A stretch of DNA of 64,000 nucleotides from Microbacterium suaedae (GCF_003254645.1 NZ_PNFD01000001.1:310001-374000); one strand, 5' to 3'. Positions 7,330 through 19,214 are shown, counted from the stretch's first letter. Made by a program: numbers and translations. The notes: a model not told the origin generated them from the sequence alone.

Positions 7330-8556
7330 TCACTGTCGATACGAGGCGAGGAAGTTCCCGAGACGTTCGATCGCATCAGACAGCACTCGCGTCTCCGGGA
7401 GCGTGACGACGCGCAGATGATCGGGCGTCGGCCAGTTGAAGCCGGTTCCCTCGACGAGGAGGATGTGCTCGGCGACCAGCAGGTCGTAGATGAGCTTCTT
7501 GTCGTCGTGGATCTCGTGCACCTCGGGGTCGAGTCGGGGGAAGGCGTACAGCGCCCCCTCGGGCTTGACGCACGTCACACCGGGGATCTCGTTGAGGGTC
7601 TCCCAGGCGACATCCCTCTGCTCATGCAGGCGCCCGTCCGGCGCGATGAGGGCATCGATCGACTGCGTCCCCGTCAGAGCTGCGAGCACGGCGTGCTGGG
7701 ACGGCACGTTGGGGCACAGGCGCGTCGACGCCAGTACCTGGATGCCCTCGAGGAAGCCACTCGCGTGCTGAGACGGCCCGGTGATGACGAGCCATCCCGA
7801 GCGATATCCAGCGACTCGGTACGTCTTCGACAAGCCGTTGAACGTGAGGCAGAGCAGATCCGGCGCGAGCGTCGCCGTGGGGATGTGCTTCGCATCGTCG
7901 AAGAGGATCCGGTCGTAGATCTCGTCGCTCAGCAGCAGCAGCGAGTTCTCGCGCGCGATCTGCACGATCCCCTCGAGCACCTCTCGGGAGTACACGGCTC
8001 CCGTCGGGTTGTTGGGGTTGATGACGACGATCGCCTTCGTGTTCGGCGTGACCTTCGCCCGGATGTCGTCGAGATCGGGCTGCCACCCGTTCTGTTCGTC
8101 GGTGAGATAGTGCACGGGCGTCCCGCCGGACAGGCTCGTCATCGCGGTCCACAGAGGGTAGTCGGGTGCGGGGATCAGCACCTCGTCGCCCTCGTTGAGC
8201 AGGGCCTGCATCGTCATCGTGATGAGCTCGGACACGCCGTTGCCGAGGTAGACGTCGTCGACGTCGAAGCGGGGGAACCCGGGCTCGTTCTCGTACCGGC
8301 TGACGATCGCACGTCGCGCCTCGACGATGCCGCGGCTGTCGCTGTAGCCGTGCGCCGTCGGCACCGCCTGCAGCATGTCGCGCACGATCTGGTACGGGGC
8401 CTCGAAGCCGAAGATCGCGGGGTTTCCCGTGTTGAGCTTGAGGATCGTGTGCCCATCGGCCTCGAGCGTCTGCGCCTCGGCGAGGGCGGCCCCGCGGATC
8501 TCGTAGAGCACGTTGCGGAGCTTCGAAGACTGGTCGAGAGGGCGAGGGGCGTTCAT
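7330..8556 (-). CDS. alaA: Alanine-forming aminotransferase (AlaA/AlaT type)
   Basis: A 408-residue fold-type I PLP aminotransferase. It is close to E. coli AlaA over the whole length: SSKLRNVLYEIRG at the N-terminus, KLNTGNPA, GYSDSRGI, GNGVSELI, VPAPDYPLW-like IPAPDYPLW, INPNNPTGAVYS, SDEIYDRI and the PLP lysine motif FNGLSKTYR. It likely transfers the amino group from glutamate to pyruvate to make alanine. An in-frame GTG gives 12 more residues, but the ATG at 8556 begins the similarity, and TATCCT lies 6 nt upstream as for a leaderless message. The gene is alone in its transcription unit. Confidence 0.92.
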   Translation of the reverse strand: MNAPRPLDQSSKLRNVLYEIRGAALAEAQTLEADGHTILKLNTGNPAIFGFEAPYQIVRDMLQAVPTAHGYSDSRGIVEARRAIVSRYENEPGFPRFDVDDVYLGNGVSELITMTMQALLNEGDEVLIPAPDYPLWTAMTSLSGGTPVHYLTDEQNGWQPDLDDIRAKVTPNTKAIVVINPNNPTGAVYSREVLEGIVQIARENSLLLLSDEIYDRILFDDAKHIPTATLAPDLLCLTFNGLSKTYRVAGYRSGWLVITGPSQHASGFLEGIQVLASTRLCPNVPSQHAVLAALTGTQSIDALIAPDGRLHEQRDVAWETLNEIPGVTCVKPEGALYAFPRLDPEVHEIHDDKKLIYDLLVAEHILLVEGTGFNWPTPDHLRVVTLPETRVLSDAIERLGNFLASYRQ

Positions 8557-8562
8557 CACGAC

Positions 8563-8568
8563 AGGATA
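8563..8568 (-). promoter_or_regulatory. Leaderless -10 element of alaA
   Basis: TATCCT on the minus strand, exactly 6 nt before the ATG at 8556. Confidence 0.65.
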
Positions 8569-8597
8569 TGCCCCGGCGGGGCTCCCACGCACACAGG

Positions 8598-8632
8598 CGA
8601 GGGGTCGTCGGCGTGCCGCCGACGACCCCTCG
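8598..8632. terminator. secA hairpin terminator
   Basis: A perfect 16-bp stem (8598-8613 with 8617-8632) and a 3-nt loop begin 12 nt after the secA stop and separate secA from alaA. No U tract follows. Confidence 0.85.
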
Positions 8633-8643
8633 TCAGAGGTGAG

Positions 8644-11403
<2,760 letters not shown>

Positions 11404-11453
11404 GTGTCACTCCCAGGTCGAATGCGGCGGGCGCGTCGGCGACCCGTCGGACC

Positions 11454-11475
11454 CCTCGCGCCAGGCGGCGCGAGG
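11454..11475. terminator. Hairpin terminator upstream of secA
   Basis: A perfect 9-bp stem (CCTCGCGCC with GGCGCGAGG) and a 4-nt loop lie 41 nt beyond the stop of the minus-strand gene at 11516 and 50 nt before the secA start. It probably ends the upstream transcript. Confidence 0.6.
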
Positions 11476-11515
11476 CATACCCACCCATGCTATCCGGCGC
11501 ACTCTATGGACGCGC

Positions 11516-12574
11516 TCAAGCCCCCGGATCGGATGTGGGCTCCGGCGGGAGCGACCAGACCGCGACGGCATGCGAGTCGCGGTCGTAGATGAGGCGGAGC
11601 ATGGTTCCAGGGGGGAAATCGTCTGCGACGATGCCGGGGCCGAACATCATCGAGACCTCTTCCACGACATGAACGTCCACCGTCACGCCCAGACGGGCGG
11701 AGCCGCACGCGCCGCCATACCCCGAGGTTGCTGCGGTCGATTCGTCCTCCCGCACCTGGACGATCTGAATACAGGCGGTGCCCTCGACGCGATCCTGACC
11801 GGAGACCGCATCACCCGGCATGAAGACGTGGGCGCTCTCTCCGATGGTTCCGAAGTAGGCTCCCGTCTCGCCGTCGCCGGCGCCGTTGATCGGCTCGCCG
11901 GTCTCCGGGTCGGTCTCCGTGATGAGCCAGGCCATGTCCCCGAGGCTCTCGATGACGCCCTCCGTCATCTCCTTCTCCTCGAGCACCGTCACGAGCTCCA
12001 CCTCTTCGGCGGGCGCCGAAGCGCGCGCCCAGCCCGCGAGGAAACCACCGCCCCAGCCTGCACCGCCTGCGACGAGCATGATGACGATGGCGACGATCGC
12101 GGAGGTCGCCACGAGCGCCGGGGAGAGCCAGCGCGGGCGGGTGCGCTCGGGGTCGGGCGCGGGATCCTCTTCCTCCGGTGCGCGCGAGCGCGCGGCCCGC
12201 GCGGCGAGATCCTCGGATCCGGCCGCGGCGGCCTCGACGCCCGATCGAGCGTTCGAGTGCGGGAGAGGTGCACCTTCGAACGCCGAGCCGCTCGCGCCGT
12301 GCCCCGACTCCGCGGGCTCGCTCACGTCGTCCCACCATGTTGCGGCGTCCACGCCGCTCGGGCCGTCTCGCTCCCCCGCCGCGGGATCCGTCGCATCGGG
12401 ATCGGCCCGAGCGGCGGCCCCGCCGTGACTCCTGTCCTCCACGGCGCCCGCGCGTCCGGCGCGCTCGAGCTCCGCGAGCCTCGCGACGGCGGCCGAATCC
12501 CCGGCGAGATCAGCATCGGCCCCGTACACCCGCCGCCGCAGCGCGGCGAGCTCGCGCTCTTCGTCCTCCGCCAT
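11516..12574 (-). CDS. Single-pass membrane protein with disordered N-terminus, unknown function
   Basis: A 352-residue protein. A cytoplasmic Ala/Glu/Asp-rich low-complexity region (about 1-150) is followed by one transmembrane helix (about 155-180, LVATSAIVAIVIMLVAGGAGW). The extracytoplasmic domain carries two cysteines (TACIQIV and GGACGSARLG) that could form a disulfide. No recognised family. The layout (long disordered cytoplasmic tail, one helix, small exported domain) resembles actinobacterial septum and wall accessory proteins, but no function can be assigned. TAGGGT 6 nt before the ATG suggests a leaderless transcript. Confidence 0.78.
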   Translation of the reverse strand: MAEDEERELAALRRRVYGADADLAGDSAAVARLAELERAGRAGAVEDRSHGGAAARADPDATDPAAGERDGPSGVDAATWWDDVSEPAESGHGASGSAFEGAPLPHSNARSGVEAAAAGSEDLAARAARSRAPEEEDPAPDPERTRPRWLSPALVATSAIVAIVIMLVAGGAGWGGGFLAGWARASAPAEEVELVTVLEEKEMTEGVIESLGDMAWLITETDPETGEPINGAGDGETGAYFGTIGESAHVFMPGDAVSGQDRVEGTACIQIVQVREDESTAATSGYGGACGSARLGVTVDVHVVEEVSMMFGPGIVADDFPPGTMLRLIYDRDSHAVAVWSLPPEPTSDPGA

Positions 12575-12580
12575 CCTCCG

Positions 12581-12586
12581 ACCCTA
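12581..12586 (-). promoter_or_regulatory. Leaderless -10 element
   Basis: TAGGGT on the minus strand, 6 nt before the ATG at 12574. Confidence 0.5.
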
Positions 12587-12678
12587 TCCACCCGCGTGAC
12601 GGCGCTTCACGGGTGCCGAACGGTCACCCAGACCCGAGATATCGACCACGCGGCAACCGCGAGCCCGATCAATGCATA

Positions 12679-12706
12679 CATACTCGGTATGCATATACTC
12701 GGTATG
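12679..12706. promoter_or_regulatory. Tandem PadR-like operator over the promoter
   Basis: A 12-bp sequence, ATACTCGGTATG, occurs twice with a period of 15 bp (12680-12691 and 12695-12706). Each copy is a small palindrome, ATAC-TCG-GTAT. The second copy overlaps TATACT (12694-12699), a good -10 hexamer. The site lies 24 bp before the PadR gene and is a likely autoregulatory operator. Confidence 0.75.
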
Positions 12707-12729
12707 TACATCACGGGTGAGGAGATGCG

Positions 12730-13338
12730 ATGTCGGTCAAGCAGAGCCTGCTGGCGATCCTGGATCAGGGCGCCTGCTACGGATACCAGCTACGCGCGGA
12801 GTTCGACCGCCGCACGGGCGGCACCTGGCCGCTGAACGTCGGACAGATCTACAACACCCTCGAACGACTCGAGCGCGACGGGCTCGCCGAGCGGGGAGAG
12901 ACCGACGACGAGGGCCACGTGTTCTGGTCCATCACCGACGCGGGGCGCGCCGCCGTCGCGCAGTGGCTCGGCTCGCCCGTGCCCTCCACCAAGGGCACGC
13001 GCGACGAGCTCGCGATCAAGCTGGCGCTCGCGGCGACCCTGCCGGGAGTCGACGTGACGGGCGTCATCCAGACTCAGCGTCGCGCGTCGCTCGCCCACCT
13101 CGGCGAGCTGAACCGCGCGAAGTACGCCGGGAAGCACCCGGACAGCGCCGAGGAGCTCGCCTGGTCGCTGGTCGTCGACTCGATGATCTTCCAGACCGAG
13201 GCGGAGGTGCGGTGGCTCGACCACACCGAGCAGCGCCTCGCGATGCAGCCGGTCACTCCCCTGCCGCTCGTCTCCGAGCGCCCCGCCCGCGGCCGCGCGT
13301 CCGCGGACCGCACCGCCGACGAAGGAGCGACCGCATGA
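12730..13338 (+). CDS. PadR-family transcriptional regulator
   Basis: A 202-residue regulator. The PadR winged helix (about 1-85) has the typical LLAILDQGACYGYQL, VGQIYNTLERLERDGLAE and YxITDAGR-like FWSITDAGR motifs. The C-terminal domain (about 95-180) is the helical Vir_act_alpha_C type used for dimerisation. It likely represses its own operon, which also encodes an ABC ATPase and a large permease, until an unknown ligand, perhaps an antimicrobial, binds. GAGGAG stands 5 nt before the ATG. The stop overlaps the next start (ATGA at 13335-13338). PadR plus ABC exporter operons are a well-known resistance and efflux layout. Confidence 0.92.
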   Translation: MSVKQSLLAILDQGACYGYQLRAEFDRRTGGTWPLNVGQIYNTLERLERDGLAERGETDDEGHVFWSITDAGRAAVAQWLGSPVPSTKGTRDELAIKLALAATLPGVDVTGVIQTQRRASLAHLGELNRAKYAGKHPDSAEELAWSLVVDSMIFQTEAEVRWLDHTEQRLAMQPVTPLPLVSERPARGRASADRTADEGATA

Positions 13339-14147
13339 GCGACGGACTCCGCCGCGACCGGCGAGACATCGAGCAGCGGATCGACGACGCCGCACGCGCC
13401 GCCTCCGCCCCCGCACCGGCCGGCGATACCCCCGACGCGATCCTCCGGCTCGTCGGTGTCTCGCGCGTCTACGGAAGCGGCGAACAGACCGTCACCGCCC
13501 TCGCGGGCGTGGACCTCGAGGTGTCTCCGGGCGAGCTGGTCGCGATCATGGGCGCGTCCGGATCCGGCAAGTCGACGCTCCTGTCGATCGCCGGCGGACT
13601 GCAGGAGCCGACCGCGGGCGAGGTCATCGTCGAGGGGCGGGCCCTGTCGTCGCTCGACGCGCGCGAGATGGCGAGGCTGCGTCGCCGATCGCTCGGCTTC
13701 GTGTTCCAGGACTTCAATCTCATCCCGACGCTCACGGCGATCGAGAACGTCACCCTGCCGCTCGAGCTCGACGGCGACGCCGCCCGCGAGGCGAGGCGAA
13801 TGGCGCAGGTCGCGCTCGACGCCGTCGGGCTCGACGAGAAGCACGACGCCTACCCCGACGATCTCTCGGGCGGCCAGCAGCAGCGGATCGCGATCGCGCG
13901 GGCCGTCGTCGGCGGCCGGCGCCTGATCCTGGCCGATGAGCCGACGGGCGCGCTCGACTCGGTCACGGGCGAGGCGGTGCTGCGCATGCTGCGCACACGA
14001 GTCGACGAGGGGGCTGCCGGCCTGCTCGTCACGCACGAGGCTCGCCACGCGGCCTGGGCGGATCGGATCGTGTTCCTCCGTGATGGCCGCGTCGTCGACG
14101 AGTCGCGCCGCGAGAGCGCGGACACGCTGCTGGGGCCGGCGCGATGA
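13335..14147 (+). CDS. ABC transporter ATP-binding protein (MacB/LolD type)
   Basis: A 270-residue ATPase. A 35-residue variable N-terminus is followed by the nucleotide-binding domain: Walker A MGASGSGKST (72-81), Q-loop FVFQDFNLIPTLT, signature LSGGQQQR, Walker B LILADEPTGALD and the H-loop VTHEAR. The sequence is of the MacB/LolD/FtsE class that powers FtsX-fold permeases. It sits between the PadR regulator and the FtsX-type permease, with 4-nt overlaps on both sides, so the three genes form one translationally coupled operon. The substrate is not evident. Confidence 0.93.
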   Translation: MSDGLRRDRRDIEQRIDDAARAASAPAPAGDTPDAILRLVGVSRVYGSGEQTVTALAGVDLEVSPGELVAIMGASGSGKSTLLSIAGGLQEPTAGEVIVEGRALSSLDAREMARLRRRSLGFVFQDFNLIPTLTAIENVTLPLELDGDAAREARRMAQVALDAVGLDEKHDAYPDDLSGGQQQRIAIARAVVGGRRLILADEPTGALDSVTGEAVLRMLRTRVDEGAAGLLVTHEARHAAWADRIVFLRDGRVVDESRRESADTLLGPAR

Positions 14148-17032
14148 CCTCCACGCTCGACGGCCCGCGCGTCGCGCGCCGCAGCTGGCCGGATCCGCTC
14201 CCGCCCGAGACGCCCGAGCGGCGCGGCTTCTCCCGCTGGCGCATCGCGCTGAAGATGGCTCTCCGCCAGATTCTGCGCTCGTGGCCTTCGTCGCTTCTCG
14301 TGGTGCTGCTCGTGCTGCTGCCGATGGCGGGCGTCGGGGGCGCGGCAACGCTCGCCACGAGCATCGGCCCGACGCCGGAGCAGCGGGTGGACGCGGAACT
14401 CGGGAACGCCGACGCGTGGGTGCAGGCGCTCCCGATGGGCGAGGGCATGCGCCAGTACCTCGACGAACCGACGACCTCATACTCCACAGGGACCACGTCG
14501 GACGAGGGCGTCGAGCCGCCCGACGACGTCACGCCGTACATCGACGCCGAGCGCCTGGTGAAGATCTCCCACGGGGACGCCGTCGTCGAGACTGCGGAGG
14601 GCATCGCGGCACTGCGGGTCACGATCGGAGACGCGTGGGATCCACTCCTGGAGGGGCGCTACACGCTGATCGACGGACGCGCTCCCGCGTCCGCCGACGA
14701 GATCCTCGTCACTCCGCAGGCGCTCGAACGCCTCGGGGCCCGAATCGGCGACGAGGTCACTGCCACAGAGCTCGGCGCTTCGCCCACGATCGTGGGAACG
14801 ATGTCGAGCGCGCTCGAACCCGCGGCGTCCGCCGTGCTGTTCGCTCCGGAGGCGGGGCCTTTCGAGGCCGCGGACGGCGGGTGGAGCGCCACGTGGTACG
14901 CGGAAGGCTGGCACGCGTCAGCCGCCGAGGTATACGAGCTCAACGGCGAGGGCATCGTCGTCTTCGATCGCGAGCTCGCCCTCGACGCGGAAGATGGCGG
15001 GACCGCGTTCGATTCCACGAGCGGCGCCGCGTGGGCGCTGTTCTCGGGGGCGATCGCGGCCCTCGCCTTCAGCATCTACCTCGTGGCCCTGCTCGCGGGT
15101 GCCGCATTCTCCGTCAGCGCGAAGCGGCAGCAGAGGTCTCTCGCCGTCGCCGCGAGCGTCGGCGCCTCCCGCCGCGACGTGTTCCGGGTCGTGCTGTTCC
15201 AGGGAACGATCCTCGGTCTCGCGGGCGGCCTGCTCGGCGCTGTGACGGGAATCGGCCTCGGCGCGGCGGCGCTCGCCACGCTCGCGACGGACGACACGCT
15301 GCTGTACTCGTGGGGACTCCGCGTCCCGTGGCTCGCGCTCGCGGGCCTCGTCGTACTCGCCGGCCTCGTCGGAACGCTCGCCGCGTTCGTGCCCGCCCGC
15401 CGCGCGACCGCCGGCGACACTCTCGCGGCGCTGCGCGGCGCGCGCCGCCCGGTGCGCGTATCGGCCTCGCGCCCGCGGCTCGGCGCGGTCCTGATGGTGC
15501 TCGGGCTCGCCCTCACGGGCGTGAGCGTCATCGCGCTCATCGCGACCTACAACTCGCCGCTGCACGGCACACCCGCCGCCGATCCGATCTATGTCGTCTT
15601 CATGATCGGCATGATCGTCGGCCCGCTGCTGCTGCAGATCGGCGTGGTCCTGGCGGGCCACTGGATGCTGTCGCTCGCGGCGCGCACTCTGTCGCGCCTC
15701 GGCCTCGGCGCGCGCCTCGCTGGCCGGGACGCCGTCGCGAACCCTGGCCGTTCCGTCCCCTCCTTCGGCGCGATTGCGGCCTGCGCTTTCCTCGCCACGG
15801 CATCGTTCGGCGGAGTCGCCGCGTACACCGAGGTGCGCGTCGACTCGTTCGCGGCGTACGATCCCGTCGACAGCATCGTCGTGTACGTCGGCGCCGACAC
15901 GCTGGCCGCCGGCGGGAACCCCCGCGACGCGTTCGGTGTCGCCGAGGAGGCGGCCGAGACCGCGACGAAGCTGCTCGCAAAGAACGGCGCGACCGCGACG
16001 GCGGTCCTCGAGCGGCCGCCCGGCCTCGTCATCGATCCCACCACCGGCGACGTCGTAGACGAAGACGCGCAGACGGTGCTCGCCCCGCAGATCCAGTCGC
16101 CCGCGTGGTGCGCGGCACATGACGTGTGCGAGCCGTCGGTCTCGGACACCACCGGGCAGGGCGCGGATCCGGTCGTCGTCTCACCCGACGAGCTCGACGT
16201 CGCCCTCGGCACCCCCGTCTCCGCGGCGGATCGCGCGGCGTTCGCCGGCGGCGACGTGCTCGTCACCGACCCGCAGTGGCTGACGGACGACGAGACGATC
16301 CTCTTCAACGAGTGGCGCGCAAGCGACGTGTACAGCGCGGACGCGCCCCTCGAAGATCTGCCGGACGCCGTATCGACGCGCGAGGCCGAGACCGTGCTCG
16401 TCGAGACGAGCTGGCCGTTCGCGTCAGGGAGTCAGGTGTATCTGTCACCCGAGGCCGCGGATGCCCTCGGCATCGACCACGCTCCCGATCGCGTCGTCGG
16501 CGCATACGACGGCGGGCCCACAACGGCGCAGCTCGACGCGGTCATGGCAGACACCGAGGAGCTCACGACGGCGCACCGCTCCGACGACGTTCCGAGCTAC
16601 TTCTCTGCCTCTGCGGGCGCCGAACCGCCCGAGTCCGGAGGCTGGCTCTGGCTGATCCTCGGCGCCGTGAGCGTGCTCGTCGTCTCGGCGAGCGCCGTCG
16701 CGCTCGGACTGTCCCGAGTCGAGAGGCGCCCCGACGACGCGACGCTCGCGGCGGTCGGAGCGCAGCCCGGCGTGCGGCGATCGATCTCGGCCTGGCAGGC
16801 GCTCGTCATCGCGGGCTTCGGCTGCGTGACCGGGACGATCGCCGGACTCATGCCCGTGCTCGGCGTCGTCGGGATCCTCGCCGGGACGACGGGAGGCGGT
16901 CTGACCGTCGCCGAGGCGCCGTGGGGCTTCTGGGCGCTGCTCGCGTTCGCGCTCCCCGTCGCGATCGCGCTCGTGAGCTGGCTGGTTCCCCTCCGCCAGC
17001 CCGATCTCACCCGCCGCACCGCGATCGCATAG
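14144..17032 (+). CDS. FtsX-like ABC transporter permease
   Basis: A 962-residue permease with two FtsX-type membrane blocks. One TM lies at about 45-70. A large extracytoplasmic region follows (about 75-285), then a helix block at about 290-450 that includes SLAVAASVGASRRDVFRVV, the coupling-helix-like motif typical of FtsX/MacB proteins. A second extracytoplasmic region (about 560-825) precedes a last block at about 830-950 (DDATLAAVGAQPGVRRSISAW). It likely works with the adjacent ATPase as a mechanotransmission-type exporter under PadR control. The ATG overlaps the ATPase stop (ATGA). Confidence 0.9.
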   Translation: MTSTLDGPRVARRSWPDPLPPETPERRGFSRWRIALKMALRQILRSWPSSLLVVLLVLLPMAGVGGAATLATSIGPTPEQRVDAELGNADAWVQALPMGEGMRQYLDEPTTSYSTGTTSDEGVEPPDDVTPYIDAERLVKISHGDAVVETAEGIAALRVTIGDAWDPLLEGRYTLIDGRAPASADEILVTPQALERLGARIGDEVTATELGASPTIVGTMSSALEPAASAVLFAPEAGPFEAADGGWSATWYAEGWHASAAEVYELNGEGIVVFDRELALDAEDGGTAFDSTSGAAWALFSGAIAALAFSIYLVALLAGAAFSVSAKRQQRSLAVAASVGASRRDVFRVVLFQGTILGLAGGLLGAVTGIGLGAAALATLATDDTLLYSWGLRVPWLALAGLVVLAGLVGTLAAFVPARRATAGDTLAALRGARRPVRVSASRPRLGAVLMVLGLALTGVSVIALIATYNSPLHGTPAADPIYVVFMIGMIVGPLLLQIGVVLAGHWMLSLAARTLSRLGLGARLAGRDAVANPGRSVPSFGAIAACAFLATASFGGVAAYTEVRVDSFAAYDPVDSIVVYVGADTLAAGGNPRDAFGVAEEAAETATKLLAKNGATATAVLERPPGLVIDPTTGDVVDEDAQTVLAPQIQSPAWCAAHDVCEPSVSDTTGQGADPVVVSPDELDVALGTPVSAADRAAFAGGDVLVTDPQWLTDDETILFNEWRASDVYSADAPLEDLPDAVSTREAETVLVETSWPFASGSQVYLSPEAADALGIDHAPDRVVGAYDGGPTTAQLDAVMADTEELTTAHRSDDVPSYFSASAGAEPPESGGWLWLILGAVSVLVVSASAVALGLSRVERRPDDATLAAVGAQPGVRRSISAWQALVIAGFGCVTGTIAGLMPVLGVVGILAGTTGGGLTVAEAPWGFWALLAFALPVAIALVSWLVPLRQPDLTRRTAIA

Positions 17033-17035
17033 ACC

Positions 17036-17073
17036 CGCACGGTCCGCGCCTGTGGGGAGGCGCGGGCCGTGCG
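17036..17073 (+). terminator. Terminator of the PadR/ABC operon
   Basis: A 15-bp stem (17036-17050 with 17059-17073, one T:G wobble) and an 8-nt loop lie 4 nt after the permease stop. It is GC-rich, without a U tract. Confidence 0.75.
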
Positions 17074-17086
17074 TCCGAGAGCCACG

Positions 17087-17092
17087 TAAGAT
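17087..17092 (+). promoter_or_regulatory. Leaderless -10 element
   Basis: TAAGAT ends 6 nt before the ATG at 17099. Confidence 0.6.
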
Positions 17093-17098
17093 CGAGCC

Positions 17099-18418
17099 AT
17101 GGTGTTCTGGGGCAAGAGGAAACGCGAGCAGCAGGAGCAGCAGGACGCCGCGGACGCGGATCTAGCGGTGCGGGCACAGAAATCGCTCGTCGCGACGGAC
17201 GAGCGGATCCGCACGACGCGAGACGAGCTCGACTTCGCGTCGGCCGAGCTCGGCGAGAGCGCGACAAAGGATCTCCGCGACGGGCTCGACGCCGTGTCGC
17301 GCCACATGCGCGAAGCCTTCGAGCTGCATCAGCTCAACCACGACCACCTCCCCGACACCCCCGAAGAGCTGCGCACCCGCAATGCGCGGATCGTGCAGCT
17401 GTGCGACTGGGCCGAAGACGTGCTCGACGAGCGCACCGAGGTGCTGCGCGAGCGCATCGAGAAGGTGCGAGAGGCACCGCAGACCCTCGAACGGGTTCGC
17501 CAGCAGGCCGAAGCTCTCGCCGAGCGCCTGCCCGCCGCCGATCAGACGGTCGCTCGCCTGCGCGGACGCTACTCCCCCGAGGCGATGCAGCGGATCGGCG
17601 CCAATCCGGAGGAGGCGCGCCAGCTCATCGACTTCGCCCGCCACTCGGCCGATGTCGCCGGGCGCCGGCGAGAGGCCGGGCGCCGCGACGACGCGATGGT
17701 CGCGCTCGAGACGGCCACCGAGGCCGTCCGCCGCGCGACGGCGATCCTGGACGCCGTCGACGACTTCGAGATCGAGGCGATGCGCGCGCAGACGACTCTC
17801 TCCGACGTCGTCGCCGACTCGCGCGGCGACCTCGCCGAGGCGCGCGCGGATCGGCAGACGACGGGCGTGAAGACGGCCATCGCCGAGCTCGAGGCGGCCC
17901 TCGCGGGCGTCAGCGCGCCCGGGACCCCGGCCGACCCCTTCGCCGAGCTCGCGCACCTCAGCGAGAAGAACGCCGCTCTCGACCACGCGCGGGAGCGTGC
18001 GGCGCGCCACATCCCGACGATCGAGCACGTGCGCCACGACGTCGACGCCGCCGATCGCGCGATCTCCCACGCGCGCAGCCTCATCCAGAGCCACCGCGAG
18101 CTGATCGGCGCCGATGCGCGCACGCGCCTCGCCGAGGCCGAGCGGGTGCGGATCGACGCCGGCACGCTCGTCGCCGATGAGGACACCCGCGAGCGCGCGC
18201 AGGAGCTCGCACGCCGCGGCGCACAGCTCGCGAACGAGGCCATGCAGCTCGCCCAGCGCGACATCGACACCCGCCGCCAGAGTGACTGGGGCGGCGGCTA
18301 CGGCCCACGGGGCGGATACGGCGGCGGCATGGGTGGTGGCATGGGCGGCGGAAACATGATCGGCGGGCTCATCGGCGGTGCGCTCCTCGGTGGGCTCATC
18401 GGCGATATCTTCGACTGA
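17099..18418 (+). CDS. Coiled-coil protein with TPM-type Gly-rich tail
   Basis: A 439-residue protein that is almost entirely alpha-helical and charged from residue 10 to 395, with no membrane segment in the body. It ends in a Gly-rich tail (GGGYGPRGGYGGGMGGG) and a hydrophobic NMIGGLIGGALLGGLIGDIF segment. Body and tail look like the C-terminal half of actinobacterial TPM-domain proteins, but the N-terminal TPM domain and its membrane helix are missing. The glycine-rich hydrophobic end may insert into or touch the membrane. The start is supported by TAAGAT 6 nt upstream. The function is unknown. Confidence 0.8.
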   Translation: MVFWGKRKREQQEQQDAADADLAVRAQKSLVATDERIRTTRDELDFASAELGESATKDLRDGLDAVSRHMREAFELHQLNHDHLPDTPEELRTRNARIVQLCDWAEDVLDERTEVLRERIEKVREAPQTLERVRQQAEALAERLPAADQTVARLRGRYSPEAMQRIGANPEEARQLIDFARHSADVAGRRREAGRRDDAMVALETATEAVRRATAILDAVDDFEIEAMRAQTTLSDVVADSRGDLAEARADRQTTGVKTAIAELEAALAGVSAPGTPADPFAELAHLSEKNAALDHARERAARHIPTIEHVRHDVDAADRAISHARSLIQSHRELIGADARTRLAEAERVRIDAGTLVADEDTRERAQELARRGAQLANEAMQLAQRDIDTRRQSDWGGGYGPRGGYGGGMGGGMGGGNMIGGLIGGALLGGLIGDIFD

Positions 18419-18495
18419 GCGCGGCCCAGCCCGCCGGCAGCTGGCGGACCGCTGGCCATCCGAGGCGCAGCGGGGTGCGGACTCGCCGCGCACCG

Positions 18496-18501
18496 TAGAA
18501 T
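18496..18501 (+). promoter_or_regulatory. Leaderless -10 element
   Basis: TAGAAT ends 7 nt before the ATG at 18509. Confidence 0.65.
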
Positions 18502-18508
18502 CGTGCAG

Positions 18509-19195
18509 ATGAGTGATTCCACAGACCGCGCGCACTGGCAGTCTTGGCACATCGCGCGCATGGCGAGCCTCGTCGGGCCGCAGGGCAACCTCGCGCTCGT
18601 CGAGACCCGCTGGCTGCCGTCGGGCGAAGAGCCCGACCTCGCCGCCGCGCGCGCCGATCTCGCCCCCACCATGTCGGTGTCGGCGCTCACCCGCGAGAAC
18701 ATCGACACGGGTGCTCCCGAGCACGGCCTGCGGTTCTGGGACGTCGCGAGCGACGCGATCGCGCGTTTCGAGACCGTCGACGTCTTCCCCTACGACCCCG
18801 AATGGGTCATCGAGGCCGCATACGAGCAGGCGGCAGACGGCCACACGGTGGCTTTCGAGCACATGCGCGACAACGGCGGCTCGCGCGAGAAGGTCGTGCC
18901 CGGAACGATCACCGCGACGATCGCTGACAAGACGTATGAGCTGAGCGCGTTCGACGACGACGGACAGCTCCTCCTCGTCTTCGGCGATCCGACGAACGGC
19001 GACGAGACATACGGGGCCGGGCGCTTCCTCTTCGTCGACGAGCCGGTCGACGGCCGGGTGACGCTCGACTTCAACCGGGCCTTCATCCCGCCCTGCGGCT
19101 TCAGCGACCAGTACAACTGCCCCATGCCCCCGCCGCAGAATCGCATTGCGGTCGCCGTCCGTGCGGGCGAGAAGACCGCCCGCTTCCGCGACTGA
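18509..19195 (+). CDS. DUF1684 family protein
   Basis: A 228-residue protein of the DUF1684 family. The family hallmark is in the C-terminal half: GAGRFLFVDEP, then DFNRAFIPPCGF, then CPMPPPQNRI, where the two Cys and the Pro-rich turn are conserved. An upstream TYELSAFDDDGQLLLVF beta region completes the fold. Homologues are soluble and of unknown function. The start was placed at 18509, not at the in-frame ATG two codons earlier, because TAGAAT lies 7 nt upstream. A hairpin follows at 19215-19231, so this gene is separate from the ABC operon. Confidence 0.88.
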   Translation: MSDSTDRAHWQSWHIARMASLVGPQGNLALVETRWLPSGEEPDLAAARADLAPTMSVSALTRENIDTGAPEHGLRFWDVASDAIARFETVDVFPYDPEWVIEAAYEQAADGHTVAFEHMRDNGGSREKVVPGTITATIADKTYELSAFDDDGQLLLVFGDPTNGDETYGAGRFLFVDEPVDGRVTLDFNRAFIPPCGFSDQYNCPMPPPQNRIAVAVRAGEKTARFRD

Positions 19196-19214
19196 CCCCT
19201 CCCCGATCCGCACA

